Origin: Maliibacterium massiliense
GTDB taxonomy: Bacteria > Bacillota > Clostridia > Christensenellales > Maliibacteriaceae
NCBI RefSeq assembly: GCF_900604345.1
Contig: NZ_LR026983.1
Location: forward strand, 1,674,001-1,738,000
Direction of reading: 5' to 3'
DNA: 64,000 nucleotides
The notes beneath the pieces were generated by a model. It made no database searches. It was not told the origin of the DNA and worked only from the letters and a program-made list of their open reading frames with translations. Position 1 is the stretch's first letter. Every line of letters begins with the position of its first letter. The translations under genes were made by a program, and so were the position numbers. Below, piece after piece: positions 9,403 to 17,489 of this stretch.

Positions 9403-10293
9403 TTGTTGCACATGCAGGCGCTGCGCATGGACCTGCACGCCCACACCACCGCATCCGACGGCAAGCTGTCGCCCCAGGCGCTGGTGGATGCGGCCAGGGA
9501 CGCGCAGCTGGATATGTTGGCGGTGACGGATCACGATACCTTCGCGGGCGTCCAACAGGCGCAGCAGGCGGGCGCGCGCCTGGGGGTGCAGGTCATACCG
9601 GGCATTGAACTGAGCATCGAATACGCGGGGGAGCTGCATCTGTTGGGCTATGGGATGGACATGCAAAACGGCCCGCTGTGCGCGGCGCTGGAGGTGCTCC
9701 AGCGCAGGCGGCGCGCCCGCGCGGACGTGATCCTGCAAAAGCTTGTGCGCCTGGGCATGCCCCTTGCGCGCGCCGAGGTGGAGGCCTTTGCCGCGGGCGA
9801 GACGCTGGGCAGGCCCCACATTGCCCGCGCCATGGTGCGCGCGGGCTACGCGCGCGAAGTGGGCGACGCCTTTGACCGTTTTCTGGCCATCGGCAAACCC
9901 GCCTACGCGGCGCACGCCAGGCTGGGCTTGGCCGAGGCGATGCGCCTGCTGCACGGCGCGGGCGCGGCGGTGGTATGGGCGCACCCCAATTTGACGACGC
10001 AAGACGAGATCGCGCAGTACGCGCTGCTTGGGCGCATGGTATCGCTGGGGCTGGACGGCATCGAGTGCTTTCACCCCTCCAGCGTGCCGCCTGCGCAGGG
10101 CGCAGAGCGGCTGCGCAGATGGGCGAAGGCGCTTGGCCTGCACGTCACCGGGGGAAGCGATTTTCATGGCGAGGCGGACGGGCCCGCGCTGGGCGGCATG
10201 CTTGCCTACTGGCGCCCGCAGGACGATTACCCGCACCTTACCTCGCCCCAGACGCGGTTTTTGACACGTATTTCACATAAGAGAGGTGGATGA
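9403..10293 (+). CDS. PHP-domain phosphoesterase (TrpH/YciV-like)
   Basis: 296 residues. The PHP metal motifs are visible: DLHAHTTASDG (residues 10-20), TDHDT (near 44), E in GIELSIEY, H in WAHPN (near 191), and SDFHGE near the C-terminus. Relatives hydrolyse 3',5'-nucleoside bisphosphates or 5' phosphates of short nucleic acids; the exact substrate is unknown here. The start is taken as TTG at 9403, 12 bases after AGGAGG. A later ATG at 9412 is possible. It sits 4 bases before the VanW-type gene, so the two are translationally linked. Confidence 0.85.
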   Translation: MLHMQALRMDLHAHTTASDGKLSPQALVDAARDAQLDMLAVTDHDTFAGVQQAQQAGARLGVQVIPGIELSIEYAGELHLLGYGMDMQNGPLCAALEVLQRRRRARADVILQKLVRLGMPLARAEVEAFAAGETLGRPHIARAMVRAGYAREVGDAFDRFLAIGKPAYAAHARLGLAEAMRLLHGAGAAVVWAHPNLTTQDEIAQYALLGRMVSLGLDGIECFHPSSVPPAQGAERLRRWAKALGLHVTGGSDFHGEADGPALGGMLAYWRPQDDYPHLTSPQTRFLTRISHKRGG

Positions 10294-10297
10294 TCCT

Positions 10298-11989
10298 ATG
10301 CATGGCAGCCGCAATAGCCGGCACAGTAAAAACGCGCGCAAGCGCACCGTGGCACGTTATCCGGCGCGCGGCAGCGGCGCGCGCACATCCAGCGCGCGGG
10401 CAGGCGGCACGCGGCGCAAACGCAAGTACCGCCTCAACAAGCGCTGGCCGCTGGTGGTGGCGGCCATATGCGCCCTGCTGATCGTAGCGGGCATCATCTG
10501 GGGCGTTGTAGCCCTCTTTACCCCGCGCAGCGCGGCCAGCGACAAGATCGCAAGCGGCGTGACCATCGACGGGGTCAAGGTGGCGGGCATGACGCGCCAG
10601 GAGGCCACCGACGCGGTGCAGCAGGCCAACCGGGAAAAATGGCAGCGGCAGCGCGTCACCCTGCGCTACGAGGGGGACAGCTGGCAGTACACGGTAGCGC
10701 AGCTGGGCGCTAGGGACGATGCAGCCGCGGTTGTGGAGAAGGCGCTGCTCGTGGGCCAGGGGGAGAGCGGCTTTGACGTGTTCAAATCCTGGTTCAACGT
10801 GGATAAATCCGGCCGCGCGCTGACCACCACGCTGGATTTTGACGTGGAACAGATGCGCGCGGGCATGCAGGAGATCTGCGAGAAGATCGAGGTAGCGGTG
10901 GTGGAGAACAGCGCAAACTTCGACGCGGCCGCTGCGGATGAGAGCAAGCGCTTTACGTTCACAGAGGGCAAGGACGGGCTTGCCATCGATACCGACGCGC
11001 TGATCGTCGCCCTGCGTCAAGACCTGAAGGACGGCGATCAGGCGGATGTGACGCTCTCGCTCAAGACAGTGCAGCCTCAGTTCAGCATGGATGCCATCAG
11101 GGCGTCCACCGCCAAGGTGTCCGAGGCGTCTACCACGCTGCAGGGATATTCTCAGGCGCGCCGCGGCAACATCGCCAAGGCCTTTGAAAAGCTCTCAGGG
11201 CAGGTGGTGGCGCCGGGTGAAACGCTCTCCTTCAACACGCTCACCGGCAAGCGCGACGAGGCGGCGGGCTATCAGGCCGTGCGCGAGGTAACCGCCGATA
11301 ACGTGGAGGCGGACGTGATGGCGGGTGGCGCCAGCCAGGCTGCCACCACCCTCTACAACGCGGCCCTCAAGGCGGATATGGAAATCACAGCGCGCAGCGC
11401 GCACGCGATCCCCCCGGATTTTGTGGGGCGGGGCCTGGACGCCTATGTAGACGATGCGGCGAACGATCTGGTCATCAAAAACAGCACGGCGTATCCCATC
11501 TACATCCGCGCCTATTTGGGCGATGCCGCGGCCCACGTGGAGATCTACGGTGCGCCGCTGGCCGATGGACAGAGCGTCCGGCTGGATACCGAGACGCTGC
11601 AGACCATCGCCAAGCCCGAGGTGGAGACGATCCAGGATGTGGATAAAAAGTACGTCACCTACACCGACGAGACCAAGGATGTCTCCACCTCGCGCGAGGG
11701 CTATGTGGTGAGCACCTTTAAGACGTATCTGGACAAGGATGGCAAACAGATCAAGCGCGATTTGATTGTCAAGCACACCTACGAGGCGATGGCGGGCAAA
11801 CGCTATGTGGGCGTCACCACGCGCCAGGGCGGGGATGCCACGCAGCCCACGCCCACCCCAACGCCCAGTGATCAGCACTATACCCAGCCAGAGCCAAACA
11901 CAGGTATGGGTGGAATGCGTCCTTCAGCAGGACAGGACGATGATGATCAGATGTACACAAACACTGCAGATGGTGAGTTTGCCAATTAA
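10298..11989 (+). CDS. VanW-family membrane-anchored wall protein with putative peptidoglycan-binding domain
   Basis: 563 residues from ATG 10298, with AGGTGG 8 bases upstream. A basic N-terminal tail is followed by one membrane helix (about 50-74), so the rest lies outside the cell. Residues about 85-290 fit the peptidoglycan-binding-type repeats (DGVKVAGMTRQEA) usual in this family. The VanW domain starts near GETLSFNTLTG (about 307) and runs to ADGQSVRL. The C-terminus has a G5-like segment (FKTYLDKDGKQIKRD) and a Thr/Pro-rich tail. VanW proteins are named from vancomycin clusters but most are of unknown function; nothing here indicates resistance. Confidence 0.85.
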   Translation: MHGSRNSRHSKNARKRTVARYPARGSGARTSSARAGGTRRKRKYRLNKRWPLVVAAICALLIVAGIIWGVVALFTPRSAASDKIASGVTIDGVKVAGMTRQEATDAVQQANREKWQRQRVTLRYEGDSWQYTVAQLGARDDAAAVVEKALLVGQGESGFDVFKSWFNVDKSGRALTTTLDFDVEQMRAGMQEICEKIEVAVVENSANFDAAAADESKRFTFTEGKDGLAIDTDALIVALRQDLKDGDQADVTLSLKTVQPQFSMDAIRASTAKVSEASTTLQGYSQARRGNIAKAFEKLSGQVVAPGETLSFNTLTGKRDEAAGYQAVREVTADNVEADVMAGGASQAATTLYNAALKADMEITARSAHAIPPDFVGRGLDAYVDDAANDLVIKNSTAYPIYIRAYLGDAAAHVEIYGAPLADGQSVRLDTETLQTIAKPEVETIQDVDKKYVTYTDETKDVSTSREGYVVSTFKTYLDKDGKQIKRDLIVKHTYEAMAGKRYVGVTTRQGGDATQPTPTPTPSDQHYTQPEPNTGMGGMRPSAGQDDDDQMYTNTADGEFAN

Positions 11990-11997
11990 ACAATTTG

Positions 11998-12027
11998 GCG
12001 CGGGCGGCAGGGACGCCCGCGCTTTTT
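11998..12027 (+). terminator. Terminator after the VanW gene
   Basis: A 9-bp stem (11998-12006 with 12014-12022) and TTTTT. It lies 9 bases after the stop codon and ahead of the next ribosome site. Confidence 0.75.
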
Positions 12028-12049
12028 GTGAACAACGGAGGCTGGCACT

Positions 12050-12446
12050 ATGGCGTGCATCCCGCTTGCGCCCCCGCAGCAGCGGGGCGAAGGCACGCGT
12101 ATCCTGTGCTTTTGTGCGGGAACCCTGCTGGGGCCGACGCGGTTCTGGCAGCATTTCTGCCATGACCGTTACCACCCCATCGACGTGGGCGATGGCGGCA
12201 CTGCTGGTGCGCGAGGGCTTTGCAGGGGAATGCCTGCTGTGGCGCACGCGTGGCGCGCGCTACGCCGATCTGGTGGAGGCGCTGATGCCCGATGTGCGCA
12301 TCGAGGATGACTGTCGCAGCATCGGCGGGGCGTGGCAGATGTGCATCACGCGCGTATGCGCGGCGAAGAAGGTGCGCATACGCGCTAGCATCGTCAGAGC
12401 GTTTGGCGGTATCGACGCTTTGCCCGAGAATGTGCACGCTTTATAA
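12050..12446 (+). pseudogene. Small gene of unknown function, split by a frameshift
   Basis: A clear ribosome site (CGGAGG at 12035-12040) precedes ATG 12050. The first frame reads sensibly to HPIDVGD (near 12193) and then turns into low-quality sequence with poor codon use. The +1 frame takes over with AALLVREGFAGECLLWRTRG and runs to a TAA at 12446 with the codon use of neighbouring genes. Removing one G in the GATGGCGGC stretch near 12191-12199 gives one protein of about 131 residues. I do not recognise the family. A real mutation, a sequencing error and programmed frameshifting are all possible. Confidence 0.6.
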
Positions 12447-12454
12447 ACGCTAAA

Positions 12455-12494
12455 AAGCGGCCCGTACGCCATTTATACGGGCCGCTTCTTTATT
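12455..12494. terminator. Bidirectional terminator between the small gene and murC
   Basis: An 11-bp perfect stem (12455-12465 with 12477-12487). It is followed by T-rich sequence on the plus strand, and by TTTTT on the minus strand. Confidence 0.8.
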
Positions 12495-12507
12495 TATTAT
12501 GCTTCGC

Positions 12508-13896
12508 CTAGCCCTCTACCAGCATGGGGGCAAGCTTTTCGATGGTGCCCGCGCCGATGGTGAGCACCACGTCGCCTGGCCGCGCCTGCGCCTTGATAAA
12601 GCGGGCGATATCCGCAAACGCGGCGATGTAGTGGCAGTCCACGCCGCGGTTTTTGAGCGCCTGCACCAGGTCGCGCGCGTGGATGATGCCTGTGTTTGCC
12701 TCCCGCGCGGCGTAGATGTCCGTCACGATCACCACGTCCGCGGCGTCAAACGCCTTGGTAAACGCGTCGAACAGCAACTTAGTGCGGGTGTAGGTGTGGG
12801 GCTGGAAGATGGCGAAGATGCGCCTGGGATGCTGCAGCGCGGCTGTTTCAATCAGGGTCTGTACCTCGCGGGGATGGTGCGCATAATCATGGATGACGCG
12901 CGCGCCGCCTACCGTGCCCTCTTCCTCAAAGCGCCGCTGGGCGCCATGGAAGCGGGCAAAGCCGCGGGCGATATCCGGCGCCTCCAGCCCGCAGCGCACA
13001 GCGGCCGCAATGGCGGCCAGTGCGTTGTAGACGTTGTGCCGGCCCGGGATGCTCAGCGCAAAATCGCCCAAGAGCGCTCCCTCGTGCAGCACGCGAAAGC
13101 GCGCGTGCCCCTGCGCGTCAAAGGAGATGTCCTTGGCCACGAAAGTACAGCCGGTGTTCTCGATGCCGAAGCTGATCACATCGCATGCGACGCCTGCGGC
13201 CACCTGGAGCGCGCGCACGTCGTCGCCGTTGACGATCAGCGCGCCGCCCTGGGGCAGCAGCCCGGCAAAGCGGGTGAAGGCCTGCTGGATGTGGTCGATA
13301 TCGCGGAAATAGTCCAGATGGTCCGCGTCAATGTTCAGAATGATGGCGATGGTGGGGTGGAATTTTAAAAAGCTTTCCACATACTCGCACGCCTCGGTGA
13401 CAAAGTAGGGCCCTGAGCCGCTCTTGGTGCTGCCCCCGATCAAATCCAACTGCCCGCCGATGTGAATGGTGGGGTCCAGCCCGGAGAGCTCCAGGATGGT
13501 TGCCAGCATGGAGGTTGTGGTGGTTTTGCCGTGCGTGCCCGACACGCCGATGGCCGTGGGGTACTGTGCCATGATCTGGCCCAGCAGCGTGGCGCGGTCC
13601 ATGATGGGGATGCCCGCCGCCTTGGCGGCGATCATCTCGGGATTGTCGGGATGCACCGCGGCGGTGTGCACGATCAGCGTGGCCCCCTTGATGTGGGCGG
13701 CGTCGTGCCCCACGTAGACGGTTGCGCCCTTGCGGCACAGCGCGTCAAGGATGGGGGAATCGCTCATATCCGAGCCGCTGATGGTGTATCCGTTATACAG
13801 GAGTATATCGGCCAGGCCGTTCATGCTGGAACCGCCGATGCCGATGAAATGTACGTGGCCGTCTTTATGTGCGTGGATATCCGGAGTCATAAGCAT
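12508..13896 (-). CDS. murC: UDP-N-acetylmuramate--L-alanine ligase
   Basis: 462 residues, the normal MurC length. FIGIGGSSMNGLA (residues 18-30) binds the UDP-sugar, GTHGKTTT (120-127) is the ATP P-loop of Mur ligases, and YAHHPRE near residue 335 is the C-terminal family motif. The enzyme adds L-Ala to UDP-MurNAc in the cytoplasm. The ATG at 13896 has GTAGG 5 bases upstream; a second ATG at 13890 is equally possible. The gene is monocistronic and divergent from purR, with its own TATAAT promoter and a terminator downstream. Confidence 0.96.
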   Translation of the reverse strand: MLMTPDIHAHKDGHVHFIGIGGSSMNGLADILLYNGYTISGSDMSDSPILDALCRKGATVYVGHDAAHIKGATLIVHTAAVHPDNPEMIAAKAAGIPIMDRATLLGQIMAQYPTAIGVSGTHGKTTTTSMLATILELSGLDPTIHIGGQLDLIGGSTKSGSGPYFVTEACEYVESFLKFHPTIAIILNIDADHLDYFRDIDHIQQAFTRFAGLLPQGGALIVNGDDVRALQVAAGVACDVISFGIENTGCTFVAKDISFDAQGHARFRVLHEGALLGDFALSIPGRHNVYNALAAIAAAVRCGLEAPDIARGFARFHGAQRRFEEEGTVGGARVIHDYAHHPREVQTLIETAALQHPRRIFAIFQPHTYTRTKLLFDAFTKAFDAADVVIVTDIYAAREANTGIIHARDLVQALKNRGVDCHYIAAFADIARFIKAQARPGDVVLTIGAGTIEKLAPMLVEG

Positions 13897-13925
13897 ATCA
13901 ACCTACTTTTTCATATTCTTTCAAA

Positions 13926-13954
13926 ATTATACGCTTAAAAAAAGGTCACAGCAA
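13926..13954 (-). promoter_or_regulatory. Candidate murC promoter
   Basis: On the minus strand, TTGCTG, 17-base spacer, then a perfect TATAAT (13931-13926). It lies 30 bases upstream of the murC start. Confidence 0.5.
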
Positions 13955-13975
13955 TAAAAAATTGGCCCAAAGGGG

Positions 13976-14004
13976 TTTTCAACGGAAAAATAGTGAATTA
14001 TAAT
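13976..14004 (+). promoter_or_regulatory. Candidate purR promoter
   Basis: TTTTCA (13976-13981), 17-base spacer, TATAAT (13999-14004). The PurBox palindrome lies just downstream, near the expected transcription start. Confidence 0.5.
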
Positions 14005-14018
14005 AATTAAAGTTTGGT

Positions 14019-14028
14019 CGAACGTTCG
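14019..14028. promoter_or_regulatory. PurBox-like palindromic operator
   Basis: CGAACGTTCG is a perfect palindrome built from the CGAAC core of the Bacillus PurBox. It overlaps the probable transcription start of purR, so PurR probably represses its own gene. The murC promoter on the other strand is about 65 bases away. Confidence 0.6.
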
Positions 14029-14045
14029 CATATGGAGGGTGCTTC

Positions 14046-14864
14046 ATGGAAAAGATAAAACGCAATGAACGCGTCACCGCGATGACAAAGGTGCTCACGG
14101 AAAATCCCAACCAGATTTTTACACTGACGCATTTCGCCGAGCGCTTCGGCGCGGCCAAGTCCACCATCAGCGAGGATTTGGTCATCATGCGCGATGTGTT
14201 TGCGTACTTTGATCTGGGCGAGCTGTGCACGGTAACAGGCGCCTCGGGCGGGGTGAAGTACCGCCCCGCCATCACCAGAGCGGGCGCGGCGTTCATTGCG
14301 GATGTCTGCGACAAGCTCAACGATCCCGAACGTTTGTTGCCCGGCGGCTTTCTCTACATGAGCGATATCCTCTCCAATCCCGCAGTGGTGCAGCGCATGG
14401 GCGAGCTGCTGGCCGCGCAGTTTGTGCGCAGCGCGCCGGATTTTGTGCTTACCATCGAGACGCGTGGCATCCCTGTGGCGCTGATGACCGCGCGCGCACT
14501 GGGCGTGCCCATGGTGGTGGCGCGGCGCGACAACCGCATGCTGGAGGGCCCGCTGGTCACCATCAACTACCTGTCGGGCTCAGGACGCATGGAGACGATG
14601 TCGCTGGCCAAGCGCGCGGTGTGCGAGGGGCAGAAGGCGCTCATCATCGACGATTTTATGCACGCAGGCGGCAGCGCCAAGGGCCTCAGCGACATGATGC
14701 GCGAGTTTTCGCTGACGGTGGTGGGCATCGGCGTGGTGATGGCCATGGCCACCCCGCAGAAAAAGCTGGTGGACCACTACCTGCCGCTGCTGGTTGCAGA
14801 CGAGAACGCCGAGGGCGCGCTGCACGTAGCGCCGGCGGCGTGGCTGGAAGGGGCGAACGAATAA
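14046..14864 (+). CDS. purR: Pur operon repressor (Bacillus-type PurR)
   Basis: 272 residues, typical of the family. An N-terminal winged helix (about residues 1-75, FTLTHFAERFGAAKSTISEDL) is joined to a phosphoribosyltransferase-fold effector domain. The PRPP-binding loop ALIIDDFMHAGGSAKG is at about 198-213. PurR represses purine genes and is released by PRPP. GGAGGG lies 9 bases before the ATG. Its position ahead of spoVG and glmU matches B. subtilis. Confidence 0.95.
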   Translation: MEKIKRNERVTAMTKVLTENPNQIFTLTHFAERFGAAKSTISEDLVIMRDVFAYFDLGELCTVTGASGGVKYRPAITRAGAAFIADVCDKLNDPERLLPGGFLYMSDILSNPAVVQRMGELLAAQFVRSAPDFVLTIETRGIPVALMTARALGVPMVVARRDNRMLEGPLVTINYLSGSGRMETMSLAKRAVCEGQKALIIDDFMHAGGSAKGLSDMMREFSLTVVGIGVVMAMATPQKKLVDHYLPLLVADENAEGALHVAPAAWLEGANE

Positions 14865-14876
14865 TACGGTAGAACC

Positions 14877-14916
14877 AGCAGGCCTGTGTGCGGCAGTGCG
14901 CGGGCCTGCTTTTTTC
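14877..14916 (+). terminator. Terminator after purR
   Basis: AGCAGGCC (14877-14884) pairs with GGCCTGCT (14903-14910) and is followed by a T run to 14916. Confidence 0.7.
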
Positions 14917-14943
14917 TTGTAACCTATGTGTATGCGTCCACGG

Positions 14944-14973
14944 TTGTGTTTGTGCCTGTCCCTCTGGTATAAT
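14944..14973 (+). promoter_or_regulatory. Sigma-A-type promoter for the thioesterase gene
   Basis: TTGTGT (14944-14949), 18-base spacer, TATAAT (14968-14973), 41 bases before the start codon. Confidence 0.6.
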
Positions 14974-15014
14974 GACGCTACAAAGATACAACCCAATCAG
15001 GGAGGAGAGACGGC

Positions 15015-15410
15015 ATGCAGGTTGGTATAAAGGGACACTATGCGCTGGTGGTCACGCAGGACATGCTCGCCTCACGCGTGGGCAGCGGTGCGGTGGACGT
15101 CTACGCCACACCCATGATGATCGCGGGCATGGAAAAGGTGTGCGCCGAGGCAGTGGCGGCATTGCTGGCGCCGGGGCAGGTGACGGTGGGCACGCATATG
15201 GACGCTACCCATGAGGCGGCGACGCCGCCGGGCATGCGCGTATGTTTTGACTGCGAGCTGGTGGCGGTCGATGGACGCAAGCTGACATTTTGCGTGGAGG
15301 CGCGCGATGCGTGCGGTGTAATCGGCCGCGCGCGTCATACGCGGGTGATTGTAGACAGGGAAAAGTTCCTTGCGCGGGCGCTGGCCAAGGGAGAAGAACG
15401 CAAATCGTAA
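15015..15410 (+). CDS. FlK-like hot-dog thioesterase
   Basis: 131 residues, a single hot-dog domain. The order of putative catalytic residues fits the fluoroacetyl-CoA thioesterase (FlK) group: a Thr in YATPMMIAGME, the Glu a few residues later, and a His in ATHEAATP. Members hydrolyse acyl-CoA esters; FlK itself is specific for fluoroacetyl-CoA, but most homologues act on other or unknown acyl-CoAs. GGGAGGAG precedes the ATG. The gene lies between purR and spoVG, where B. subtilis has yabJ, and is flanked by its own promoter and terminator. Confidence 0.75.
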   Translation: MQVGIKGHYALVVTQDMLASRVGSGAVDVYATPMMIAGMEKVCAEAVAALLAPGQVTVGTHMDATHEAATPPGMRVCFDCELVAVDGRKLTFCVEARDACGVIGRARHTRVIVDREKFLARALAKGEERKS

Positions 15411-15420
15411 TACTTTTGTA

Positions 15421-15446
15421 ACACATGGCTCCGCCATGTGTTTTTT
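15421..15446 (+). terminator. Terminator after the thioesterase gene
   Basis: ACACATGG (15421-15428), loop CTCCG, CCATGTGT (15434-15441), then TTTTTT. Confidence 0.8.
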
Positions 15447-15608
15447 ATGCCGTAAAATGCGAGAAATTTATCATTTTAGGCAGGTGGGCGCAATTCGGGC
15501 GTCGAAATACATAACAAACAAATTATGTAGAATGAGCGCAGGATTTAGCGAAACATGTTTTTGACAGCAGGCACTTTTTTACATGGTAGGGGACAGGAGG
15601 AATACACG

Positions 15609-15896
15609 ATGACGATCAGCGATGTCCGTGTACGCAAGCTCAATGCGGACGGCAAGATGCGGGCCATTGTTTCGGTCACCTTTGATGACGCGCTTGTGGT
15701 GCATGATATCAAGGTCATTGAGGGACAGAAGGGGCTCTTTGTCGCAATGCCCAGCCGCAAGATGAACAACGGCGAGTTTAAGGACGTGGCGCATCCCATC
15801 AACAAACAGATGCGCGAAGAGATGGAACAGCGGGTGCTGGAAGCCTACGCGCAGGCGGCGGCAGGCATGCAGCCGGTGGACGCGATCGAGGAATAG
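15609..15896 (+). CDS. spoVG: Septation/regulatory protein SpoVG
   Basis: 95 residues with the conserved SpoVG start MTISDVRVRKL and the core VIEGQKGLFVAMPSRK. SpoVG binds nucleic acids and affects asymmetric division and gene expression. The start at 15609 is supported by AGGAGG 10 bases upstream; an upstream in-frame ATG at 15555 gives a non-homologous extension. AGGATTT at 15540-15546 equals the -35 of the B. subtilis sigma-H spoVG promoter, but no GAAT -10 follows at the right distance, so the promoter is unresolved. Confidence 0.95.
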   Translation: MTISDVRVRKLNADGKMRAIVSVTFDDALVVHDIKVIEGQKGLFVAMPSRKMNNGEFKDVAHPINKQMREEMEQRVLEAYAQAAAGMQPVDAIEE

Positions 15897-15939
15897 GGAG
15901 GCGAATACTGCGGGAATAGGCTCGATTTTTCGGGATCGC

Positions 15940-15969
15940 TTGACACCTGCGAAACGGGTGCCATAAAAT
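15940..15969 (+). promoter_or_regulatory. Sigma-A-type promoter for glmU and its leader ORF
   Basis: TTGACA (15940-15945), 18-base spacer, TAAAAT (15964-15969). Transcription would start near 15976, ahead of the short leader ORF. Confidence 0.75.
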
Positions 15970-15997
15970 GAAACATATGCACAAAACTGAAGGAGCT

Positions 15998-16063
15998 ATG
16001 CGCGCGATGAAAAAAGGGGCAAAAGGCATTTTGCGCCCCTTTGGCGTGTTTGGAAATTTCTGA
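15998..16063 (+). CDS. Putative 21-residue leader peptide upstream of glmU
   Basis: An ATG at 15998 preceded by AAGGAG, or the in-frame ATG at 16007, opens a short frame ending in TGA at 16061-16063. That is 19 bases before the glmU ATG. The peptide is basic (MRAMKKGAKGILRPF, then GVFGNF). The RNA can fold into a hairpin between GGGGC and GCCCC at about 16016-16040, inside the ORF. It could be a chance ORF, a translational coupler or an attenuation device. No homologue is known to me. Confidence 0.4.
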   Translation: MRAMKKGAKGILRPFGVFGNF

Positions 16064-16082
16064 TAAGGGAGGCACAAAACGG

Positions 16083-17468
16083 ATGGGTGCTGTAGATGTA
16101 TTGATTCTGGCGGCGGGCGAGGGCACGCGCATGAAGTCGGGCACCAGCAAGGTGATGCATTGCCTGTGCGGGCGCAGCATGCTGGGATGGGCCATGGAGG
16201 CCGCGCGCGGCGTGTCCGAGGAGAAGCCCATCGTGGTGGTGGGCGCAAACAGGGACGCGGTGCAGCAGGCCTTTGGCGATGCGGCGCGCTACGCGCTGCA
16301 GGCCGAGCGGCTGGGCACCGGGCACGCGGTGATGATGGCCAAAGAGCTCCTGCAAGATGAGGCGGAGCTGGTGGTCATCCTGGCCGGCGATATGCCGCTG
16401 CTGCGCGCCGAGACGCTGCAGCAGCTCTGCGACATGGTGCGCAGCCAGCATTTGAGCGCCGCGCTGCTCAGCGCGGTGCTGGACGACCCCACGGGCTATG
16501 GGCGGGTGCTGCGCAACGCGGACGGCAGCGTGCAGGGCATTGTGGAGCACAAGGACGCGAGCCAGGCCCAGCGCGCGGTGCGCGAGATCAACGCCTCGGT
16601 ATACTGCTTCCGTAAAGACGCGCTGCTTGCGTCGCTTTCCCGCCTGACCAACGATAATGTGCAGCGGGAATACTATTTAACCGACTGCATCGGCCATCTG
16701 GCGGCGGACGGGCAGCGTGTGGGCGCGCTGGTGGCGGAGGATGCGCGCGAGTGCATGGGCGTCAACAACCGCGCGCAGCTGGCCGAGGCGGGCGCGGTGC
16801 TGCGCGGGCGCATCAACCGGCTGCACATGCTCTCGGGCGTGACGCTGATCGACCCGCAAAACACCTACATCGACGCGCAGGTGCGCATCGGCAGGGACAC
16901 CGTGATCTATCCGGGCAACGTGCTGGAGGGGGCGTGCGTCATCGGCACGGACTGCGTGCTCTATCCGGGCAGCCGCATGGTGGATAGCACCCTGGGCAAC
17001 GGCGTCACCGTGCAAAATTCGGTGCTGCTTGGCGCGCGCGTGGGGGCGAACTCCACCGTAGGGCCCTACGCGTACCTGCGCCCCGGCACGGATGTGGGCA
17101 GGCATGTGCGCATCGGCGACTTTGTGGAGGTCAAAAACAGCCGCATCGACGACGGCACCAAGGTATCCCATCTTACCTACATTGGGGACGGCCACCTGGG
17201 CAGGGACTGCAACGTGGGCTGCGGCACGGTGTTTGTCAACTACAACGGCGAGGCCAAGTACCACACCGAGGTGGGAGACAACGTGTTTATCGGCTGCAAC
17301 AGCAACTTAATCGCGCCGGTCAAAGTGGGCGACGGGGCGTATATCGCGGCGGGCTCCACCATCACCGACGAGGTGCCGCAGGACGCGCTGGCCATCGCGC
17401 GCAGCAGGCAGACCAACAAGGACGGCTGGTCGGCCAAGCGCCGCGCCGCGCGCAAAAAAGAGAAGTAA
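16083..17468 (+). CDS. glmU: Bifunctional GlcNAc-1-phosphate uridyltransferase / glucosamine-1-phosphate acetyltransferase
   Basis: 461 residues, as in other GlmU proteins. The N-terminal nucleotidyltransferase signature LAAGEGTRMKS is at residues 9-19. From about residue 250 on, hexapeptide repeats (VIYPGNV, VLYPGSR, VTVQNSV) form the left-handed beta helix of the acetyltransferase half. The enzyme makes UDP-GlcNAc for the wall. GGGAGG lies 10 bases before the chosen ATG at 16083; the longer frame from 16041 overlaps the leader and has no ribosome site. pth follows after 21 bases. Confidence 0.96.
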   Translation: MGAVDVLILAAGEGTRMKSGTSKVMHCLCGRSMLGWAMEAARGVSEEKPIVVVGANRDAVQQAFGDAARYALQAERLGTGHAVMMAKELLQDEAELVVILAGDMPLLRAETLQQLCDMVRSQHLSAALLSAVLDDPTGYGRVLRNADGSVQGIVEHKDASQAQRAVREINASVYCFRKDALLASLSRLTNDNVQREYYLTDCIGHLAADGQRVGALVAEDARECMGVNNRAQLAEAGAVLRGRINRLHMLSGVTLIDPQNTYIDAQVRIGRDTVIYPGNVLEGACVIGTDCVLYPGSRMVDSTLGNGVTVQNSVLLGARVGANSTVGPYAYLRPGTDVGRHVRIGDFVEVKNSRIDDGTKVSHLTYIGDGHLGRDCNVGCGTVFVNYNGEAKYHTEVGDNVFIGCNSNLIAPVKVGDGAYIAAGSTITDEVPQDALAIARSRQTNKDGWSAKRRAARKKEK

Positions 17469-17489
17469 GGACAAGGGGGGCACGCCAAG

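Noticed and set aside
7442..9454. A 670-codon open frame antisense to ftsH
   Set aside because: His/Leu/Arg-rich low-quality translation, a mirror of the ftsH codon bias.
10298..11989. Vancomycin resistance suggested by the VanW name
   Set aside because: VanW proteins are widespread without resistance; no vanH, vanA-type ligase or vanX is nearby.
15540..15566. A sigma-H promoter for spoVG
   Set aside because: AGGATTT matches the known -35, but no GAAT follows at the correct distance. The nearby TTGACA also lacks a good -10.
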